From assembly GCA_000750105.3 (NCBI GenBank), contig JPHH03000009.1:842642-906641 (forward strand): a stretch of 64,000 nucleotides of DNA. Reading direction: 5' to 3'. Shown in pieces: positions 19,451-30,817 of this stretch. The notes beneath the pieces were generated by a model that had not been told where the DNA came from, made no database searches, and saw only the letters and a program-made list of their open reading frames with translations. The position numbers were made by a program, and so were the translations under genes. Every line of letters begins with the position of its first letter. Positions within the stretch are counted from its first letter, which is position 1. The DNA is from Tolypocladium sp. Sup5 PDA-1. Taxonomy: Eukaryota > Ascomycota > Sordariomycetes > Hypocreales > Ophiocordycipitaceae.

Positions 19451-20651
19451 TTATTTGGCCCTCGACACGCCCGCGCCAATGACACCAGGGAGCTTCTCCT
19501 CTCCAACATTAAACAGCATCGATATCGCTAGCCACAGGATGCCGACGAGGGCCAGCGTAAAGCCTGCAAAGAGCCAGAAGGCAACGCTAATGTCCGACTT
19601 AGCACACGATGGGCCAGCCCAGTGAGTCAAGCTGCCAGACTCGCTTCGCGTGCTCAAGCAATGGCAGGCATAGCAAACGTCTTTGCCATCTTTTCCATCC
19701 CGGTTGGCGTACTTGTTGAGGCACGCACCGTGCTCGGAGCAATTGCCCGTAGCAGAAATACAGCTCTCCTTAGAGTTGAAGCATGCTGCAATAGCGCCGC
19801 GAGAAGCGTAAAACACCGTGTTGTCGGCGGCAGATGAGGTCGGAGCAGCGGGGGCCACCGTCTTTTCCAGGGAAGCCATGACCTGCTCCGTCTGCCGACG
19901 GCGCAGCTCTTGGGGTTTGTCTGACCAGGGCTTGGAGCTCGTGGTCGAGGGCAGAAGAACGATGGTCGTCTCCAGCTCACCAGACTTGGCAAGCTGGGAC
20001 AGCTGAGCAAGCTTATGGATGATTTCGTCGAGGACCGTGGGATCCTGGGACAGCTATTAGTTTCACCCACGATAAGATCGAAAGTCGGCAGTTCAATGTC
20101 TCAATTACCTCCTTCACATTGTACTTGGCGACAGCAGACTGCTTTCCATTCCAGCACTCCTCGAGCGGGTTGACGACCTGCCGCATGTCGCAGTTGTTTC
20201 CATTCGTTACCCCGGCGTTGTGGAAGTCGAGTGCAACCAGGTCATCGTGGGCCTTGGAAGACGGAGGATCGGAAATCGTAAATTCGGGCTTCCTCTCGAG
20301 CGCATATCCCAGCTCCTTGATCTGCTTCTCCGTCATCCCCTCCAGCATCATCACCAGCTGGCTCGGCTCGCCATCGCTGCTGTCGGCGAACAGCGGCGGA
20401 GACGCCTTTCCGAATCGGTTCATCACGGACACAGCCTCTTGGGTGTTGACGCCCTTGGGAACATCGTGAAGGGAGGGGCCGTGGCCGATGGGTGCTAGAC
20501 GTTGCAGCAGGACCAGGCGCGCGAGGCTGGGCGAGAGGGACGGCGTCGTCGAAGAGGCCTCGCGGGCCGGCACGAGGTAGACTTCGGCGTCTGGTTGAGC
20601 AGCGGCAGCGCAGCCCGCAAGGGTCGCAATGAGCCCGGCGGTGAGCTTCAT
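19451..20651 (-). CDS. Vps3844/DUF3844-family type I membrane protein
   Basis: 378 residues in two exons, 20109..20651 and 19451..20044, with a 64-nt intron (GTAATT...CTGTCCCAG). The N-terminus is a signal peptide (MKLTAGLIATLAGCAAAAQ). A lumenal region follows; near the C-terminus a Cys-rich module (CFNSKESCISATGNCSEHGA ... CYACHC ... HWAGPSC) stands just before a single membrane helix (ISVAFWLFAGFTLALVGILW) and a short tail. That EGF-like Cys module plus one helix is the DUF3844 signature, linked to ER/vacuolar sorting in yeasts; the molecular role is not established. The gene is divergent from the mitochondrial orphan at 20976, 324 nt away. Confidence 0.85.
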
Positions 20652-20975
20652 GATGGTTGTTGATTCGTGAAGCTGAATCGTTGCTGGCGAGCTGACAAGC
20701 TTCCCACGTCACCAGCCAAGGTAGGTAGACATGATCCACGTTGACGGGGGCGCTGGTTGGCACGTGTCGGAATGTCGGCGCTGGAATACTCCGATGACCA
20801 TTGAGCGCCCACCACCACGGCAACCCAGGCACCTGGTAATAGCTTCGTCATCTTTGTGAGCGATAACATAACGGCATCAACTTCCGTTCTTTTGCATCCT
20901 TTATTTCAGCGGCAATATTTCCTTCGTCGTCTTTGCATATCTGATCCCGAGTCGGACCTGCGACAACGATACGGC

Positions 20976-22391
20976 ATGCTGCCTCGCGCGGCGGCGGCCG
21001 CCTCTGGGCGTGCCTCCATCGCATCCATTGCCATCGCACGATCTCGAATAGCCGTTCGCCCATTCTCCTCATCAAGAAGACAAATGTCGTTTCTGCCCTG
21101 GAGACGGAATCAATCACAGCAGCCAGTCCCGGTATACTTTGCCCGGGCAGCTTCCCAACCTAGATCAAGTTCCTGGAGGGGTCGACTTGGGTATGCTCTG
21201 CGACGAATGTGTCACCAGATCTGGACCTGGAGCTGACGAGTGCAGACGAGCGGCGTTTACGACCCTGGCACTGTATGCGTGCTGGCAGATATTCGCGACC
21301 GTCGTTTTCGATCCCCTCCTCGACTGGGCTGACCACGAGTGGGACTCATTGTCGGAAAAGGAAAAGAAGGAGATGGAGGATTTGTCAGAGGAGGACGAGC
21401 CGATACTATTTCTGCCTTTTCCATTCACGACGAAAGAAGTCCAGCAGCCGGCATACAAGGGTTCCGACCCGGAATGGGCCATGTTCCTGGCTGTGAACAA
21501 AGACCAACAGCTTCAGAAAGACATCAAGCGTACGTTGCGAACCTGGCTGGGCGTCATGTGGCCGAATACTTACTCTATTGCAGTTGGCCTTGCTGAGGTC
21601 ATACGGCGCGGCGTGGAGAGAAATCCAGCCTACGTAAAGCTGCTTGGGGGTAAAGACATCAAACTCAAGAAGCTGTGGCTGGACATCATTTACCCGCCTC
21701 GGCCGCCTGCGAAGCACTATGTCTCTGGGTAAGCCGCCTTCACTCATCTGCGTCCCTGAGCCCCAGTTAATCATTCGCCAGACTCATCATCGACGACGAT
21801 GGATTGTTCTGGGGAGACCGGCCCATAGACTCTCTAGCCGCCAGCCACCTGAACATGGCCCTGTACCCCAAGGCTGTGGCATTGACAGTGTGGACATTCG
21901 TCAATTTCCTGTTCAAGCAGACGGCACAGGACGTTGCGAAAGCTCTCGGACTGGGCACACCGCCGCCTCCGGAGACGACCTGGCAATCAGTTGCGTTGAA
22001 CCGAATGAGGGAGCGAGGCGCGTTAGGCGGTCCCGGGAAACAGCCCGCTAACGGGCCAGAACAGCCAGAGAAGCCGACAAGTTTCCCCATACAGACCGCG
22101 GGCGGCGATATCATCGGCACACCGTTCGGCGGCGAGAGCCAAGTCGACCCGCGCATCCAAGCGGCCCTCCAAGCGGCCTCCATGACGTTCTCGAAGAACT
22201 GGCAACCCGCCAAGCAGCCTCCCAACCGCGGCTGCATCCGCGTGGACGGGTTGGTGGAACTCCAGGGCAAGGCGGCCGTGATGGCCGTCTACGTCTTGGG
22301 GTGGTACGATCCCAAGCAGAGGAAGTATATGGGCATCCAAACTGGCCTCAAGCACTTGATACAGCTCAAACAGAGACCGGCAGGTGGCTGA
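20976..22391 (+). CDS. Conserved-looking mitochondrial membrane protein, function unknown
   Basis: 435 residues in three exons: 20976..21190, 21246..21728 and 21782..22391 (introns GTATGC...GTGCAG and GTAAGC...CGCCAG). The N-terminus is Ala/Arg/Ser-rich without acidic residues (MLPRAAAAASGRASIASIAI ... RPFSSSRRQ), a strong mitochondrial presequence. One hydrophobic helix follows (TTLALYACWQIFATVVFDPL), then an acidic stretch (SLSEKEKKEMEDLSEEDEP), a mixed domain (WAMFLAVNKDQQLQKDIKRT) and a second weak hydrophobic span (LYPKAVALTVWTFVNFLF). It probably sits in the inner membrane with a large soluble part. I do not recognise the family. Gene order and clean splicing argue that it is real and conserved. 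Confidence 0.75.
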
Positions 22392-22869
22392 GGCCGGTGG
22401 CTTGGACGTTTACCTCCGCCTTGGATTGAGACGGGAACATGTATGAATAGCACAAGCATGGCTCGGCGCTGGGAGGGGACTCGATTTTATGATACCATAG
22501 ATCCAAGGGACTTTAAGTTACGGACTACCAGGACAAAATGAATCCGCATGCCAAGTGTCCATCCTAGGGTTGCCCACAAGGCCTGCCGCATTGTCACGTC
22601 GCCAGTGGCATCAACACGTGGACAGTGTTAGATGTGATGTATATTCCGTACAGCACCCGTAACAGTCATACATACCTGCTCTCCGAGAATCCAGCTCCCC
22701 TCAGTTTCCTCTCCAGCATGAGGCTATCCACATAACGCCACTGATCGCATCCAGATCGCCCATCTTACATCCCTAAGCGCTCCTCGAAGCATCCATAGCA
22801 CCGACACCAGGGTCAGGCCAAGAAACAAGATCAGATCCAACCTGCAAGCCTCGCGTGGCAGAACAATAA
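22392..22869. other. Convergent 3' intergenic region
   Basis: 478 nt between two converging genes. No gene is seen; it probably holds both 3' UTRs. Confidence 0.5.
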
Positions 22870-25208
22870 TTAACTTCGCATGACGTTCGCAAATACCGTA
22901 AAGACCTCCAGCTCAGCCTCGGGGCCGCCTGGTTCACGCTCGCTGCGCGGAATGGCAGCAATGAGATGCGCCTCGATGACGTTGACTCCCGGGTGGAGAA
23001 CCACCTCGAAGGCTCGCTCCTGCGGTAGCTGGTTCGGGAGGACCTGCATGCAAGGCTTGAGAGGCTGCTTGTCAATCATGACCCAGAGGCTGTACTGCCG
23101 GTCGTAAAGAAAGTCTGGGAGCGTGGGCACAATGAAGACGCGGTTATAGTGCGGCGGCAGGCTAACGGTAGCGGACTGCTGTAGCTCCTTGGGTTGCGGG
23201 AGGACTGTGAGAAGATTCGAGTGCTCAACTTGCATGTTCGGGTGCAGCTGGATCCGCAGGCGAGAGATGAGAGCATCATTGATGCCTAGATATTCGTTAG
23301 CAAGCAAACACACCGCAGTCCAAGACATTCCATGACGCACCTTTTCCAGCCCGACGAAGTCGCTTTTGTTCCACGTAGCTGCCCACCGGGTTGATTGGAA
23401 CTGCCTGGGGTAGAGGCTGGGGTGGGATCGCAGCAACCAGAGGACGCGCAGCTGCGGGGGTACCACCAAGTGATTGAGCAACGACTGCCGGAGACACGAG
23501 GGCCATCTCTTCCGTTTTGAGGCCAGCTTGTGCCGACGGGCTTGGTGACGGAACAGAAGCCGAGACGCTGCGGGTCGCATCCAGACGGCTGGATGCGCGC
23601 GTCACACCGTTAACTCCGCCAGCGGGAGTATCAGCAGACTGAGACGCCGCGGGCGCTGGGGAGTCGGCAGAGCCTCCGCGACCACCCACATGGATGGTAA
23701 TCTTCTTCGCGGAGCTCGGAGTTTCGGTGCCTTGGGCCACCTTCAGCTTGATCTTTGGCGGCTGTGCAGGCTCTTGCACAACGGCTTGCGCCTTCTTCAA
23801 CTCCCCATGGAATGCTTCCTGATGGGATGTTAGCATGGGGCAAATGATGCATCGGAATCAGATACCTACCTCGAGTTCCTGTGCCAGGTCGTAGATTTCA
23901 CTGCCTTCTTCGTTGTAGAAGTATGCGTTTGTCCACAGCAACTTCGACTTTTCCTCGAAAGCGCTCCAGCTCTTGTAGTCGCTCACACCAGTCGGATCGC
24001 CGCGTCCATGGACACCTTTGACCGACTTCTGAAGCTTCTTGAGGGACAAGGGGTCGGTTATAACCCGGTAGTAGTCTTTCAAGGCCCGAGGTGGCAGGTT
24101 GTGAAATGGCTCAAAGTATCCCTCGTAGCTACATTGGCGTTAGACAATAAGAACCGGGAGACAAGGCAGGAGAAGCGTACTCTGGCTCGTAGTAGCGGAG
24201 AAGCTCTTCCACAATCTTCTCCTGGGCTTGCTGGAAGCTAAGCCCCTTGTAAGGCACATTCTCATACTGGTGATCAGGCTTGCCAGGAGGGATAGATAGC
24301 CGCGGGCTCTCCTGAGCCTGCGAGGTCGAGTTTCTCGAAGGGCGGCCCGATTCTCTCCGTTTGAGAACAATAGACCGCCTTCTTGAGCCGCGTGCGACCT
24401 CTTCTTCCTCTTCTTCGTTCTCACCTTCGGCGTCCTCGTCTTCAGCCTCGGCCTCGCCTTGTTCTTCCTCTTCGCCCTCGGCATCTTCGTCCCCTTCGCC
24501 GTCTTCTGGCGGCAACGGGGTCGGTTGAGCTTGGTATCCACGAGTCCCATATGCGGGATTTGTCTTGGTCATGTAGTTGCTCAGAGCCTTCCGTACACGC
24601 TCGGCATCATCGAAGACGGAAGAAGATCGCGGGTAGAACTCTTTCGCGTTGGAAATCATTCTCTTGAAATAGCTTTCGAGCTCTGCAAGAGTCCGAAACT
24701 TGCCATTGTTGAGTTTCTCTTCGATGGTTTCCAAGGAAATGGGCATTCGCGTTTGCTTGTAGTATTCTTCGTTGCCATCCTGGGGGAGGAGTGTCTCGAA
24801 GTAGGTTGCAACTAGTCGTCCGCTGAAGGGTGGCTCGTGTCAATATCTAGACGCGCCTCTTCTTGAGCTCGAGTCAGGGGTTGTACCTCTTATCCGCAGT
24901 GCGCCGTATCTGCTCCAGAAAGCTCAACCCATATGCCGTCGTCGAGTCTCGCGACTCGCCTTTGGAGAGGTCAAAGTCCTGTAGAGGGCCGATGGTTAGC
25001 AAAGCGTTCCATGCTATGGCTGTTTTGCGAAGATACCAGGCGCCAGGCGAGAGCTCCATGATCACCACCAAACGGCAGATCGTGGGGACAGATAAATGTG
25101 CGAGTCGCAAGGGACGAGTAGACTTACCGTCACCTTGCGTCGCTTGGACGAGCGGTCGTCGGAATCCGACGCCGCAGTGCCGTTGGCCTTGCGTTTAGTA
25201 TCCATCAT
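22870..25208 (-). CDS. RSC4: RSC chromatin-remodelling complex subunit Rsc4 (tandem bromodomains)
   Basis: 655 residues in six exons: 25128..25208, 24887..24978, 24181..24822, 23870..24128, 23341..23818 and 22870..23285. It starts MMDTKRKANGTAASDSDDRS, a short basic nuclear stretch. Bromodomain 1 spans about residues 45-140 (LVATYFETLLPQ ... MPISLETIEEKLNNGKF ... NAKEFYP). A very acidic Glu/Asp linker covers about 155-195. Bromodomain 2 spans about 245-358 (EELLRYYEP ... ITDPLSLKKLQKSVKG ... WTNAYFYNEEGSEIYDLA). A Ser/Pro/Ala linker and a C-terminal beta-rich domain (ISRLRIQLHPNMQ ... YDRQYSLWVMID ... VNVIEAHLIA) follow. This order matches Rsc4, which reads acetyl-lysine on histone H3 for RSC. 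The intron 2 acceptor was fixed at 24823 because nearer AGs give stops. Confidence 0.9.
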
Positions 25209-26126
25209 GAAGCAATCTGCCGGAATCGCGATGGCTAGCGCATCACATGCTATCAGGCCTCACTCCACGCGATCAAGTCGTTGAGGCGCAATGGCTCGTC
25301 CAACTCGGCGTCGCAAGTGAGAATCGGCGACGCTGGCGCTTGATGAGGTGCGGTCGACGCGTGCTGGGACTCGGTCGCGTTGCTCCCGTCGGCTGTTCCA
25401 CCTGGGCGTCTACAGCAGAAAGGCGCAGAACTTTCGGGGTGCCGGCGGAAGCGGGCGAAAATAGACGATGTCGAGGAGCTCTTTGGACGATTTTGCAACA
25501 GTCGGGTCCCTAGACAGATTGCTGTTGAAGGTGCTCAGGGCGGGTTGGAGAGTTGGAGCTTTTGCTTTTCGAGGAGAGTACGAGATCAGGGACGTACTGG
25601 GGACGTGTGATTGCGCTATGCCTGATTCGGCAGTAAGGCAACAAGGCAGAGATGCTTCAAGCACCACAGTGACAATGGGATGCGCATAGTCGCCCTGCAT
25701 AAAGTCGTCTTTAATTTAACGTCATTTGCCTTGTCCCTTTGTTAATAGTTCTCATTGGTCAATGTCAGCTTGTTTTGCAATGCGCTCTATACGAGTAGTA
25801 CCAGCAGTGACGAAGTAGAAAGCGGCGTTTAACACCTTAGAGCTGCTCACTGCTAAAGCAGAGCGGCTGTTCTACTTCGTACTTTATAAAGTTTAAAAGA
25901 ATTGAATTGCCAGGCAAAAAAAAAGCCTTTCGGGTACCATAAATTAAAAGCCGTCCCGTCAATGTTCAGGTTTGCATACGCGGCTGAGTCCAATTGATGA
26001 GCCTATCCTGTCAGCGCTGTGGCGGGGCAGCAAACAATCCCCCCACCATACGTAGGTACGGATAACCCGGAGCTTCGTCCTTCCATCGTCGCGATTGTGG
26101 TTTCGCCGACATCCCAAGCAATCACT
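25209..26126. other. Divergent intergenic region between RSC4 and the Maf gene
   Basis: 918 nt. Overlapping 75-96 codon frames on both strands (25253..25700) are unconvincing. From about 25,710 the DNA is A+T-rich, with an imperfect inverted repeat at 25,808-25,882 and an A-run near 25,917-25,923. Promoters for both flanking genes must lie here. Confidence 0.5.
25808..25882. repeat. Imperfect inverted repeat
   Basis: The arm TGACGAAGTAGAAAGCGGC near 25,808 is matched, inverted and imperfectly, by GCGGCTGTTCTACTTCGTAC near 25,863, leaving a loop of about 35 nt. It could form a hairpin or be the remnant of a small palindromic element. No target-site duplication was seen. Confidence 0.5.
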
Positions 26127-27008
26127 ATGGCAGACTTAAAGACGCCGCGCGACCCGCCTCCAGAATACTCCGCGGCCACGGCCGAGCGCGGGGCTGGACC
26201 CCGTCCGAGTGGCTCGGTGCGCCGGCCCGTCCTGCCTCTCGACCTCCCGATTCTCAAGCACCTCAACGCGAAGCGCGTCATCCTCGCGTCTGCGTCTCCT
26301 CGGCGCAAGGCCCTGCTGCAACAGGTGATGCGGCTCGAGAGCCACGCTTGGGTGCCCGTCATGCTGACTAGGGGGTAGATCGGCTTGACGAACCTGGAAA
26401 TTACGCCATCGACCAAGCCGGAGGATCTCGACAAGGGAGCCTACGGTCCTTGGGAATACGTTGCCGAAACCGCTCGCCGGAAATGCCTCGACGTCTACAC
26501 GACATGCCTGGAGACGCATCTTGCCTCCATTCCCGAGCCGGACCTTGTCATCGCGGCCGACACCATCATTGTGACCCGCGACGGCCGAATCCTGGAGAAG
26601 CCACGAAGCGAGGCGGAGCACATCAGGATGCTGAAGCACATGCGGGACACGGAGATGCACCGAGTGTTGACGGCAGTCACGGTTCTTGCGCCGAGGGAAG
26701 ATGCGCGGCATCCCGGGTACAGCATGACGAGCCACACCGAGGAGACCAAGGTCTACTTCTGGGGCGAGGACAACGGGCTGCCGGACGATGTGATTGAGTC
26801 GTACGTCAAGACTCGGGAGGGAGCGGATAAGGCCGGTGGCTACGCTGTGCAGGGCATTGGCGGCATGCTCCTGGTCAGAATGATTGAGGGAAGCGTGGAC
26901 AACGTGGTGGGACTGCCGGTGAGACAGTGCTTGTCCATAGCTGAGAAGGTCATCTTCCGGCAGGACGAGGATGAGTTTGATGAGGGAAACTCTGACGAAG
27001 AGGTCTGA
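26127..27008 (+). CDS. Maf/HAM1-fold nucleoside triphosphate pyrophosphatase
   Basis: 275 residues in two exons, 26127..26324 and 26379..27008 (54-nt intron, GTGATG...GGGTAG). After a Pro/Arg-rich lead of about 48 residues comes the Maf hallmark VILASASPRRKALLQQIGL, and later the conserved AADTIIV with the catalytic Asp. The C-terminal half holds GGYAVQGIGGMLLVRMIEGS, the usual closing motif with the Gly-rich turn. Maf proteins hydrolyse dTTP, UTP and modified pyrimidine nucleotides to monophosphates, cleaning the nucleotide pool; cytosolic by default. The acidic tail (DEDEFDEGNSDEEV) is an extension. Fairly sure of family and splice site, since the join restores the PRR-KALLQQ-IG stretch. 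Confidence 0.9.
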
Positions 27009-27811
27009 TTTATGATGCAGATGCTGTATGGGCTTGCGTTTGAAATTGAACGACTGCGAAGCTAGAATCATGTGGTTGCGGGAAACGGCGGTATGCGCAG
27101 CCATTGGCTTTGGATTCGGGGTCTTGTAAGACCTGCATAGCCAATAGACTCAACTGCGTGTCTACGTGGACCGAGAAAACGGACATGCAAGTTTCATTTC
27201 TGGTCAAAAGCCGACGGACTGGGTCAGGGATGACCATGATCCTCGGCGGTGACGTCAAGGACGCCTTTGCAACAGCCTCGAACCGAGCAGCCTGCGGTTC
27301 CTCCCGCAGCCGAGTGCCATTACCCGGTGTGAACCACTCAAGCCTACACTTTATCGTCGGCAACGTCATTCAGATTCGTTGAAAAGAGGCGGGTGTGAAG
27401 CTGCATCGCCAACTGCAGCGAAAACTACTCGCTGCAAGCACTGTTTCCGGAAATGCTTGCGGACAGGCAGGTCGGGCAGGACAGGACATGACATGTGAAA
27501 GCCGCGACTGGCTGGCTGCAGGAACCAGGCCCCCCGAAAAGCCACCGCTGGAACGGGCCTCGCGTCGGAGCCGGCGCCGCTGCCACTGCGCTGGGCTGCC
27601 AAAACTGCTGATGCAGGGACCAGGGTGTGGCAGCAGGAATCTGGGGCAGCATCCTTGCACACCTTTCGAGCAGGGCCAAAAGTGAGCATGTGATTCGCAT
27701 TGGATCCTTCATCAACGCATCCTTTTCCATCTCGCACCACCACCATCGCTAGCCACCCAAACCACCGAGTCGAGCAGAACATTCTTTACGGGCAGAAGCG
27801 CAGCGCAGATA
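27009..27811. other. Intergenic
   Basis: 803 nt. Frames of 90-138 codons on both strands (27370..27782 region) overlap and look like GC-rich noise. A CACCACCACCATC stretch precedes the bHLH start, a common leader texture in this group. Confidence 0.5.
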
Positions 27812-28199
27812 ATGTCGTCTCCGAACAATACGTCGACGTCGCCCGGCGAAGGCGGCCCAGGCGGGGCGGACGAGAAGCCGCGCCTGACGGAGGAGGAGAA
27901 GAAGCAGAACCACATCGCATCAGGTAACGCAGTCCCCCTCCAATGCGAGCGACCGTCTCGCACATCGCCGCGCACCCGCTAACGCATCCGTGACAGAGCA
28001 AAAACGAAGACAGGCGATTCGCGAAGGCTTCGACCGCCTAACAGAGCTCGTGCCGGGTCTCGAGGGCCAGGGCCGCTCCGAGGGACTCGTCCTCAAGCGC
28101 ACCGTCGAGTTCATGCGCCAGCAGCTCGAGGAGCGGCGCGCGATAATTGATCGCATCGAAAAGGCCGGCGGACAAGTCGATGACGAGGCCAAGAAGTAG
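27812..28199 (+). CDS. Small bHLH transcription factor, Ino4-like
   Basis: 104 residues in two exons, 27812..27923 and 27997..28199 (73-nt intron, GTAACG...TGACAG). The basic region is KKQNHIASEQKRRQAIREGF, with His, Glu and Arg at the positions that read E-boxes (CANNTG); helix 1, a loop (VPGLEGQGRSEG) and helix 2 (LVLKRTVEFMRQQLEERRAI) follow, with a heptad-like Leu/Ile continuation. The protein is little more than a Ser/Gly/Pro-rich lead plus the bHLH, the size of Ino4, which pairs with Ino2 for phospholipid genes in yeast. In filamentous fungi the partner and targets are less clear. The Glu of the DNA-reading helix is encoded across the splice junction. Confidence 0.88.
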
Positions 28200-28640
28200 G
28201 CGCGCCTGTCGTCGAGCTGCGCGCACGCACACCAGAAGGCTAACCTACGATTGTCGCAGACCCGTCAATGGCCAGAACAGCGGCCGTGGGAAAGGTTGAG
28301 CCAACACTGCGCTTCCGGATATTCCCGACACTTCTGCGGCGTCGCATGGCACGCCGTTTGCCTGAACCAGGAGACGCGCTCCCGAGGCAGGCCCCAGATT
28401 CGCGACGTGCCGAGGAGCAGGCCAGCGTCAGCAGAGGAGCCCGCCGTCCCACCCGCCGCTATCACATGACGGGGCCTAGGGCACATCGCCAAACATCACC
28501 ATCACTGCATCAGCTTCAAGACATAAGGCCCAAGAACGCTATGACGCAGGGTCTTTTAGGGCCAGTTAGATGAGGCGGAGCACAAAGACAAGATTGTAAC
28601 TCGGTTATTATATGAGGGGAGGGGTACCCGTCCAAGTAGG
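28200..28640. other. Convergent 3' intergenic region
   Basis: 441 nt between the bHLH gene and the mitochondrial ThrRS gene. A 101-codon plus-strand frame (28268..28573) is Arg/Pro-rich without a recognisable motif and is most likely 3' UTR sequence. Confidence 0.45.
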
Positions 28641-30164
28641 CTATTGGAATGCATCTACCATGTTGCGCATCCTATCGCGCATCTCTGTGGGACTCATCCT
28701 CTCCTTGCCGAGGCTGACCTGCCTGTTCTTTACGTCTTCCTCGCCAACAACCAGTATCTGGCTGTATCCGCTCGTGCGCGCCTCTCTGATCTTGGAGCCC
28801 AGCGACCTCGCCGTGGTATCCACATCCACGGCCAGGCCGGTAGGATTGACCAGATCATCGCCAGACGGTCCGGAACGTTGAATCCCAACAAGGACGTCCC
28901 GGACCTCTTCAGCCCAATCCAATACGGGCTCCGATGTGTTGACCGTGAGGATGATGGCTTGTCTGGGATTCAACCAGAACGGCCATTTCCCATTGTATGA
29001 CTCGATGAGAAGCGCCATCAATCGCTCCACGGATCCGAGGACTGCGCGATGTATCATTACCGGTCTCACGGGGCCATATTCGGCAAGCAGTCCTGGGTCC
29101 TCAGTCGTCTCGCCTCTCGCTTCGTACTCCGGGGCCGGGGCCTGATACTCGAGCTCGAATCGCTTGGGCAGCTGGAAGTCCAGCTGGATCGTCGCCGTCT
29201 GATGCTCCTTTCCATCCGAGTCCTGTAAGATGATGTCGATCTTTGGCCCGTAGAACGCCCCGTCTCCTTCATTGATGCTCCATTCCATGCCTGACGAGTC
29301 GAGGGCGCGCTTCAGTCGGTCCTCTGCTCGGTTCCACTCTTCCTCGGTTCCGATATAGTGGTCCTTCGGTCGGGTAGAGAGCGCCAGTCGGTAGCTGACC
29401 CCGAGTCGCAGGATGTTGTAGACGACCTTGACAAAGTCCAGCGTCTTCTTGATCTCCTCCTCTACTTGGCTCGGCCGGCAAAAGATGTGCCCATCGTCCT
29501 GGTGGAAGCGCCGTACTCGCGTCAATCCGGACAGCGCCCCGGAGATTTCGTTTCGATGTAATGGGCTGAAATCGGCGTACCGAACGGGGAGGTCTCGGTA
29601 GCTGTGCAGCTTAGACTTGAAGATGAGGCAGTGGCCTGGACAATTCATGGGCTTGAGTCCGTATTCGCCGTCGGCCTCCTCTTCCGCTGCGTGCTCCCCG
29701 CCGCAGCAAACCTTTGGCTCGGTATGGCTTTCCTTGGTATTTCCTGTCACCGAGTACATGTCATCGGCGTAGTTCTCCAAGTGCCCCGACTTTGCCCATA
29801 GCGACTTCTTGTAGATTGTCGGCGTGATGACTTCTTGGAAGCCATAGCGGACGTACTGCTTGCGCAGGAAGTCGACGAGCCGGTTGAATATCCGCGCGCC
29901 GTTGGGCAGGAATATCGGCGAGCCGGGGCTGTAGATGGACGTGATGAAGAGTTCCTGTTGCAGCCCCAGCTTTCGATGGTCGGGGGGCTCTGCTTTCTCC
30001 GGCTTCTTCTGCGAGTAGCGACGTCGGGACAGGCATGCTGGACAGGTCCATTGTGATCGCGCCAGCGCAAAAACGGTCGATCTCGCAACCCCTGGGCGTA
30101 TCATTGCGACTGCGCCCGTCAATTGCGCGCCGAATCTCGTTGTGGTGGCTCGGGGTTGTGTCAA
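28641..30164 (-). CDS. MST1: Mitochondrial threonyl-tRNA synthetase
   Basis: 507 residues, no intron. Start at 30164; Met21 is an alternative. The first 50 residues are rich in Arg, Thr and Ala and lack acidic residues until about 53, as expected for mitochondrial import. Class II core: motif 1 region (FLRKQYVRYGFQEVITP), the zinc-site segment GLKPMNCPGHCLIFKSKLHS, motif 2 (RYADFSPLHRNEISGALSGL), and motif 3 (RAVLGSVERLMALLIE). The C-terminal anticodon-binding domain begins near PFWLNPRQAIILTVN. The N-terminal TGS and editing domains of the cytosolic enzyme are absent, as in yeast Mst1. It charges mitochondrial tRNA-Thr. Divergent from KAP120, about 650 nt away. Confidence 0.93.
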   Translation of the reverse strand: MTQPRATTTRFGAQLTGAVAMIRPGVARSTVFALARSQWTCPACLSRRRYSQKKPEKAEPPDHRKLGLQQELFITSIYSPGSPIFLPNGARIFNRLVDFLRKQYVRYGFQEVITPTIYKKSLWAKSGHLENYADDMYSVTGNTKESHTEPKVCCGGEHAAEEEADGEYGLKPMNCPGHCLIFKSKLHSYRDLPVRYADFSPLHRNEISGALSGLTRVRRFHQDDGHIFCRPSQVEEEIKKTLDFVKVVYNILRLGVSYRLALSTRPKDHYIGTEEEWNRAEDRLKRALDSSGMEWSINEGDGAFYGPKIDIILQDSDGKEHQTATIQLDFQLPKRFELEYQAPAPEYEARGETTEDPGLLAEYGPVRPVMIHRAVLGSVERLMALLIESYNGKWPFWLNPRQAIILTVNTSEPVLDWAEEVRDVLVGIQRSGPSGDDLVNPTGLAVDVDTTARSLGSKIREARTSGYSQILVVGEEDVKNRQVSLGKERMSPTEMRDRMRNMVDAFQ

Positions 30165-30817
30165 AGTCCAAGTCGCAAATTGTTGGCTGTGTCTGAACTG
30201 AGCTCGTTACTGGATCAGGCATGGTCCCTGCCGCGCCACTGGGCCAGGGTCCTGTGGCTGTCTTGCACGAACAGCATGGCAACAACAGGATGATCAGGGA
30301 CACCTGACGCGCTTGATGCAGTGTCAAACATGAGACGAAAATAACGTCCCTACCGAGTACCAAGCTCCAATGGGATGCATTACCAGCAATAAGGATACAC
30401 GCCTGTTGTTAATTCTCCTCAAGTGCGGCGTCCTCCGTATTGGCGTCTACTTCTGGCCTACCTCGCAAATCAATGACTTGTAAAACAAAACAATAGATAC
30501 CAGAGATATTTGATTACATTATTGGCAGTTTGAGCAATTGTTGAATACATGTAGATTACCGTATGTGGCTATATCAACATCTCTTCGACGCCTACAAACA
30601 TCAACCTCGTATCACCTGTGGCACGTCTGGCCGTGCCCCTCCATTTAATGGCAACCCCACCACTACTCATATCGATGGTCTCCAAATTTCCAGCTTCCTA
30701 CAACCACAACCTCACCGTACTCCGCCACCACCAAGTCAGAGCATTCCCTGTGCAGGCAGAGGCTCAAAAGCTCGTGGAGACGTGTCCGACGCCGCTGATA
30801 CGGCTCTCCCAGCCAAG
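30165..30817. other. Divergent promoter region between ThrRS and KAP120
   Basis: 653 nt. A+T-rich from 30,480 to 30,560. The plus-strand frame open before the KAP120 ATG (from 30563) reads as leader sequence. No other gene. Confidence 0.5.

Noticed and set aside
28268..28573. 101-codon frame after the bHLH gene
   Set aside because: Arg/Pro-rich, directly 3' of the bHLH stop, with no motif; likely UTR.
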